From positions 1,550,001 through 1,614,000 of the forward strand of contig NZ_AP019011.1 in NCBI RefSeq assembly GCF_016110345.1: 64,000 nt of DNA. The letters run 5' to 3'. Shown piece after piece: positions 60,706 to 64,000 of this stretch. The notes under the pieces were generated by a model. It saw nothing but the letters and a program-made list of their open reading frames with translations, did no database searches and had not been told where the DNA came from. Source of the stretch: Fluviibacter phosphoraccumulans. GTDB taxonomy: Bacteria; Pseudomonadota; Gammaproteobacteria; Burkholderiales; Rhodocyclaceae. Positions within the stretch are counted from its first letter, which is position 1, and each line of letters starts with the position of its first letter. A program made the position numbers and the translations under genes.

Positions 60706-61811
60706 AATTTGATCTGATCACCACCGATGGCGCAGCCCGCCGCGGCCGACTGACTTTGGCCCATGGCCAGGTAGATACGCCCGCCTTTATGCCCGTAGGC
60801 ACCTACGGCACAGTGAAGGCCATGACCCCTGAAGCGCTAACTAATACCGGTGCCCAGATCTGCCTGGGCAATACTTTCCACCTCTGGCTGCGCCCGGGCA
60901 TGGAAGTCATCAAGCAATTCGGTGGTCTGCACAAGTTCATGAACTGGGACAAGCCGATTCTGACAGACTCTGGCGGTTTTCAGGTGTTTTCCCTTGGCGA
61001 TCTGCGCAAGATAAGCGAAGAAGGCGTCAAGTTTGCCTCGCCCATTGATGGCGCCAAGCTCTTTCTGACCCCGGAAATCTCCATGCAGATCCAGAAAGAT
61101 CTGAACAGCGACATCGTCATGATCTTTGACGAATGCACGCCATACCCCGCCGATTACAAAACTGCCGCTGAATCCATGCGCCTGTCGTTGCGCTGGGCAC
61201 GCCGTTCGCGTGACGAACACGACCGCCTACAAAACACCAACGCGCTGTTTGGCATTGTTCAGGGCGGCATGCATGAAGCGCTACGCGACGAGTCCCTGGC
61301 CGGACTAAAGGATATTAACTTCAACGGCTTCGCCATTGGCGGCCTTTCGGTCGGCGAACCTAAAGAAGACATGATGCGCATTCTGGCGCACACCGCCCCG
61401 CAGCTGCCCACCGACAAGCCCCGTTACCTGATGGGTGTTGGCACCCCCGAAGACCTGATGGACTCAGTGGAACAAGGGATTGATATGTTTGACTGCGTGA
61501 TGCCGACACGTAATGCGCGCAATGGCCACCTGTTCACGCGTTTTGGCGACCTGAAGATCAAAAACGCCCGGTATAAAACCGAAGAAGCGCCGCTTGATCC
61601 TACGTGCAGTTGCTACACCTGCCAAAACTTCAGCCGGGCCTATCTACACCACCTGTTCCGGGCTGGCGAAATTCTCTCCAGCATCCTGAATACCATCCAC
61701 AACCTGCACTATTACCAGACACTGATGGCCGAAATGCGCAACGCCATTGAGCATGGCCAGTTCGCTGATCGCCTAAGAGCCCTGCGCACCGATCGCCAAC
61801 GAGGCGTGTAA
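60702..61811 (+). CDS. tgt: Queuine tRNA-ribosyltransferase
   Basis: tRNA-guanine transglycosylase of 369 residues that swaps guanine-34 for preQ1. LTDSGGFQVFSLG holds the catalytic Asp, FDECTPYP is part of the substrate pocket, GVGTPEDLMDSVEQGIDMFDCVMPTRNARNG has the nucleophile Asp, and CSCYTCQNFSRAYLHHL binds structural zinc. It overlaps queA and precedes yajC by 68 bases with a TAGAAT -10 candidate between. Confidence 0.98.
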   Translation: MKFDLITTDGAARRGRLTLAHGQVDTPAFMPVGTYGTVKAMTPEALTNTGAQICLGNTFHLWLRPGMEVIKQFGGLHKFMNWDKPILTDSGGFQVFSLGDLRKISEEGVKFASPIDGAKLFLTPEISMQIQKDLNSDIVMIFDECTPYPADYKTAAESMRLSLRWARRSRDEHDRLQNTNALFGIVQGGMHEALRDESLAGLKDINFNGFAIGGLSVGEPKEDMMRILAHTAPQLPTDKPRYLMGVGTPEDLMDSVEQGIDMFDCVMPTRNARNGHLFTRFGDLKIKNARYKTEEAPLDPTCSCYTCQNFSRAYLHHLFRAGEILSSILNTIHNLHYYQTLMAEMRNAIEHGQFADRLRALRTDRQRGV

Positions 61812-61879
61812 CAAGCGTGCCGTCCTAAAAATGCTAGAATCAATGCTTTAGTTAACTCAACTTTGCTGGAGACGTACCC

Positions 61880-62185
61880 GTGAACGCATCGCTTCAAGAT
61901 AGCCTGAGCCAGTTTCTGCCGCTGATCGCCATGTTTGCGATTCTGTACTTCCTGATGATTCGTCCGCAGATGAAGAAGGCCAAAGAACACAAGGCACTCA
62001 TCGCCGGCCTGCAAAAGGGTGACGAAGTGGTTACCCAGGGTGGCCTCACGGGTAAGGTTAGCGCCATTGGCGACAACTACGTCAAGATCGAAGTCGGCAG
62101 CAATAGCGCTGGCGCAGTAGAAATCACCGTACAGCGCCCGGCCATCGGCATCGTTCTGCCGAAGGGTTCGCTCAATTCGCTGTAA
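61880..62185 (+). CDS. yajC: Preprotein translocase accessory subunit YajC
   Basis: 101-residue inner-membrane protein. A single membrane helix (about 13-29: LIAMFAILYFLMIRPQ) is followed by the motif IRPQMKKAKEHKALIAGLQKGDEVVTQGGLTGKV. YajC associates with SecDF to assist SecYEG. The start is GTG at 61880, preceded by GGAGA. A hairpin lies between it and secD. Confidence 0.95.
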   Translation: MNASLQDSLSQFLPLIAMFAILYFLMIRPQMKKAKEHKALIAGLQKGDEVVTQGGLTGKVSAIGDNYVKIEVGSNSAGAVEITVQRPAIGIVLPKGSLNSL

Positions 62186-62234
62186 ATGCGTGCTGTAACC
62201 AACCGGATTTGCACCCTATCGTGCATGTTCGACC

Positions 62235-62263
62235 CGGGGGCTTCGGCCCCCGTTTGACTTTTC
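62235..62263 (+). terminator. GC-rich hairpin with T-rich tail between yajC and secD
   Basis: CGGGGGC (62235-62241), loop TTCG, GCCCCCG (62246-62252), then TTTGACTTTTCT. A stable UUCG-capped stem with an imperfect T tract suggests partial termination that could lower secD relative to yajC, or mRNA processing. Confidence 0.55.
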
Positions 62264-62274
62264 TGTGACCCGTC

Positions 62275-64000
62275 ATGAATCGCTACCCGCTCTGGAAATA
62301 CATTGTTGTAGCCATCGCCCTTGTCATCGGCGTGCTCTACACATTGCCCAACTTCTTTGGTGAAACACCCGCTGTTCAGGTATCGCCAATTCGCGCCACG
62401 CTCAAATCTGACGACAAGTTATTGCAACAGGTTTCTGCCGCGCTCGACAAAAACGGCATCTCCAGCGCAGGGGCTTTTCTTGACACCAACGGCGTTAAAG
62501 TCCGTCTGCCCGATACTGACACGCAGCTCAAAGCGCGAGACGTTCTGGAACACGCCTTCAACCCCAAAGCAGATAACGCGCAATACGTTGTTGCCCTAAA
62601 CCTACTGTCGGCATCACCCAAATGGCTCACCGCCATTCATGCACTGCCCATGTATCTTGGCCTGGACCTGCGCGGTGGCGTGCACTTCCTGCTGCAGGTT
62701 GATCTGCAAGGCGCATTGACCAAACGCATTGATGCCACCGCTGCCGATATCCGTACCCTGCTGCGCGACAAAAATATCCGCCATGCCGGCATCAGCCGCG
62801 AAGATCAGCGTGTCGTTATTCGCTTCCGTGAAGCTGACTACCGCAACCAGGCGCGCGCAGCATTGCTCGACGGTCAGCCTGACCTGAGCTTTGCTGAACA
62901 AACCGTTGGTGGCGACGCCGCGCTGGTGGGCACTTTCAAGCCCGAAGCCATCAAGCGTATTCAAGAATTTGCGGTCAAACAAAACATCACGACCCTACAC
63001 AACCGGATTAACGAGCTGGGCGTGGCCGAGCCGATTATTCAGCAATCCGGCCCGGATCGTATTGTGGTGCAGCTACCAGGCGTACAGGATACGGCCAAGG
63101 CCAAAGATATTCTGGGTCGTACCGCCACTTTGGAAATCCGCATGGTGGACGACACCCCAGGCGCCCTGGAATCTGCGCTCAATGGCAATGTGCCGGTGAC
63201 CGCCGAGCTTTACACCGAGCGCGGCGGTAGCCCCATCCTCGTTAAGAAGATCGTGGTGCTGACGGGCGAACGTCTGAACGATGCCCAACCTGGCTTTGAT
63301 AGCCAGACGCAGGAACCCGCCGTTCACCTAACGCTGGATTCAGCCGGTGCCCGCATCTTCCGCGATGTCACGCGTGAAAGCGTCGGCAAGCGCATGGCCA
63401 TTCTGCTCATTGAAAAGGGCAAAGGCGAAGTCATCACTGCGCCTGTGATCCGGAGCGAAATCGGTGGTGGCAAAGTACAAATCTCCGGTCGCATGACCAC
63501 CATGGAAGCCAATGAAACTTCCCTGCTGCTGCGCGCAGGCTCGCTGGCCGCACCAATGGACATCATTGAAGAACGTACCGTTGGCCCATCACTCGGCGCT
63601 GAAAACATCGCGCGCGGCTTCCATGCCACGCTATGGGGCTTTGCCGCGATCGCCGTGTTTATGATCATTTACTACGGCATGTTTGGTGTGATCTCAGTGT
63701 TGGCGCTATCGGCCAACCTGCTCTTCCTGGTGGCGATTTTGTCACTGTTGCAAGCCACACTCACGCTGCCCGGCATTGCCGCGATTGCATTGGCGCTGGG
63801 CATGGCCATTGACGCCAACGTACTGATCAATGAACGCATCCGCGAAGAACTGCGTAATGGCTCCACGCCACAAGCAGCTATTTCGGCGGGCTACGAACGT
63901 GCCTTCGATACGATTCTCGACTCCAACATCACCACGCTGATTGCAGGTCTGGCGCTGCTGATCTTCGGCTCCGGCCCGGTCCGCGGCTTTGCGGTCGTGC
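62275..64000 (+). CDS. secD: Protein translocase subunit SecD (runs off the window)
   Basis: The first 575 codons of SecD, part of the proton-driven SecDF motor that pulls proteins from SecYEG. The first membrane helix is at about 7-25, then a large periplasmic region with YLGLDLRGGVHFLLQVD, the P1 head domain and EIRMVDDTPGALE. Membrane helices resume near residue 453, and GMAIDANVLINERIREEL is the conserved SecD/RND helix motif. The ATG at 62275 is the natural start. The last part is outside the window. Confidence 0.96.
   Translation, partial: MNRYPLWKYIVVAIALVIGVLYTLPNFFGETPAVQVSPIRATLKSDDKLLQQVSAALDKNGISSAGAFLDTNGVKVRLPDTDTQLKARDVLEHAFNPKADNAQYVVALNLLSASPKWLTAIHALPMYLGLDLRGGVHFLLQVDLQGALTKRIDATAADIRTLLRDKNIRHAGISREDQRVVIRFREADYRNQARAALLDGQPDLSFAEQTVGGDAALVGTFKPEAIKRIQEFAVKQNITTLHNRINELGVAEPIIQQSGPDRIVVQLPGVQDTAKAKDILGRTATLEIRMVDDTPGALESALNGNVPVTAELYTERGGSPILVKKIVVLTGERLNDAQPGFDSQTQEPAVHLTLDSAGARIFRDVTRESVGKRMAILLIEKGKGEVITAPVIRSEIGGGKVQISGRMTTMEANETSLLLRAGSLAAPMDIIEERTVGPSLGAENIARGFHATLWGFAAIAVFMIIYYGMFGVISVLALSANLLFLVAILSLLQATLTLPGIAAIALALGMAIDANVLINERIREELRNGSTPQAAISAGYERAFDTILDSNITTLIAGLALLIFGSGPVRGFAVV

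Overview
The window is a 64 kb piece of a betaproteobacterial chromosome. The evidence is the gene complement: dusB-fis-purH, hemC-hemD-hemX-hemY, a pyruvate dehydrogenase operon whose E3 carries its own lipoyl domain, a lysine/alanine-rich histone H1-like protein, a DUF1840 protein and a yeast-type PurC. No ribosomal RNA operon, prophage or CRISPR array is visible. Genes are densely packed, and many neighbours overlap by the four bases ATGA. I could not place the organism below class level.

Layout. 1-7.3 kb (+): end of pepP, ubiH, dusB, fis, purH, pagP, purD, hemF. 7.3-11.3 kb (-): hemC-hemD-hemX-hemY, facing hemF across a 200-nt two-hairpin element. 11.4-19.1 kb: argH, grxD, a split YeeE/YedE sulfur transporter with a BigR/SqrR-type persulfide sensor, a stand-alone carbonic anhydrase related to CsoSCA, a metallo-beta-lactamase-fold hydrolase, a flavodoxin, a DODA-type dioxygenase and yjdM. 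19.1-25.4 kb: cyanide-insensitive-type cydAB (-), then mgtC, an intact IS1595-family element, an antiporter and ybiB (+). 25.4-29.6 kb (-): unknown gene-folD-purE-purK-sua5. 29.8-36.0 kb (+): aceE-aceF-lpdA. 36.1-41 kb: H1-like gene, rpiA, yggX, argA, rsmE and an inositol monophosphatase family gene. 41-52.3 kb (+): the central carbon block fbp, tkt, gap, pgk, pyk, fba, followed by purC and prlC. A second copy of the two-hairpin element lies between fbp and tkt. 52.3-58.1 kb is accessory: an ion channel-like protein, DUF1840, a SpeE-like protein, an unrecognised CYTH-like protein, a split chromate transporter, then a decayed second copy of the DUF1840/SpeE-like pair, an orphan 296-codon ORF and a truncated cyclic-nucleotide-binding fragment, ending at tRNA-Leu. 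58.1-64 kb (+): a TAXI-type binding protein, queA, tgt, yajC and secD (cut by the window end).

How the genes work together. Core sets serve purine synthesis (purH, purD, purE, purK, purC, with folD for one-carbon units), haem synthesis (hemF, hemCDXY) and glycolysis/gluconeogenesis plus pentose phosphate or Calvin-type sugar rearrangement (fbp to fba, rpiA). No RuBisCO or phosphoribulokinase is in view, so autotrophy cannot be concluded.

The most novel signal is the pair of ~200-nt intergenic elements at 7343-7541 and 42097-42294. Both have two long hairpins about 46 nt apart, with loops conserved at sequence level while the stems differ but still pair. Other points of interest are the operon split by a fresh IS1595 insertion with a perfect 8-bp duplication, the decayed gene-pair duplicate beside the tRNA-Leu rearrangement zone, the carboxysome-type carbonic anhydrase without carboxysome genes, and a terminator-like hairpin in the cydAB leader.
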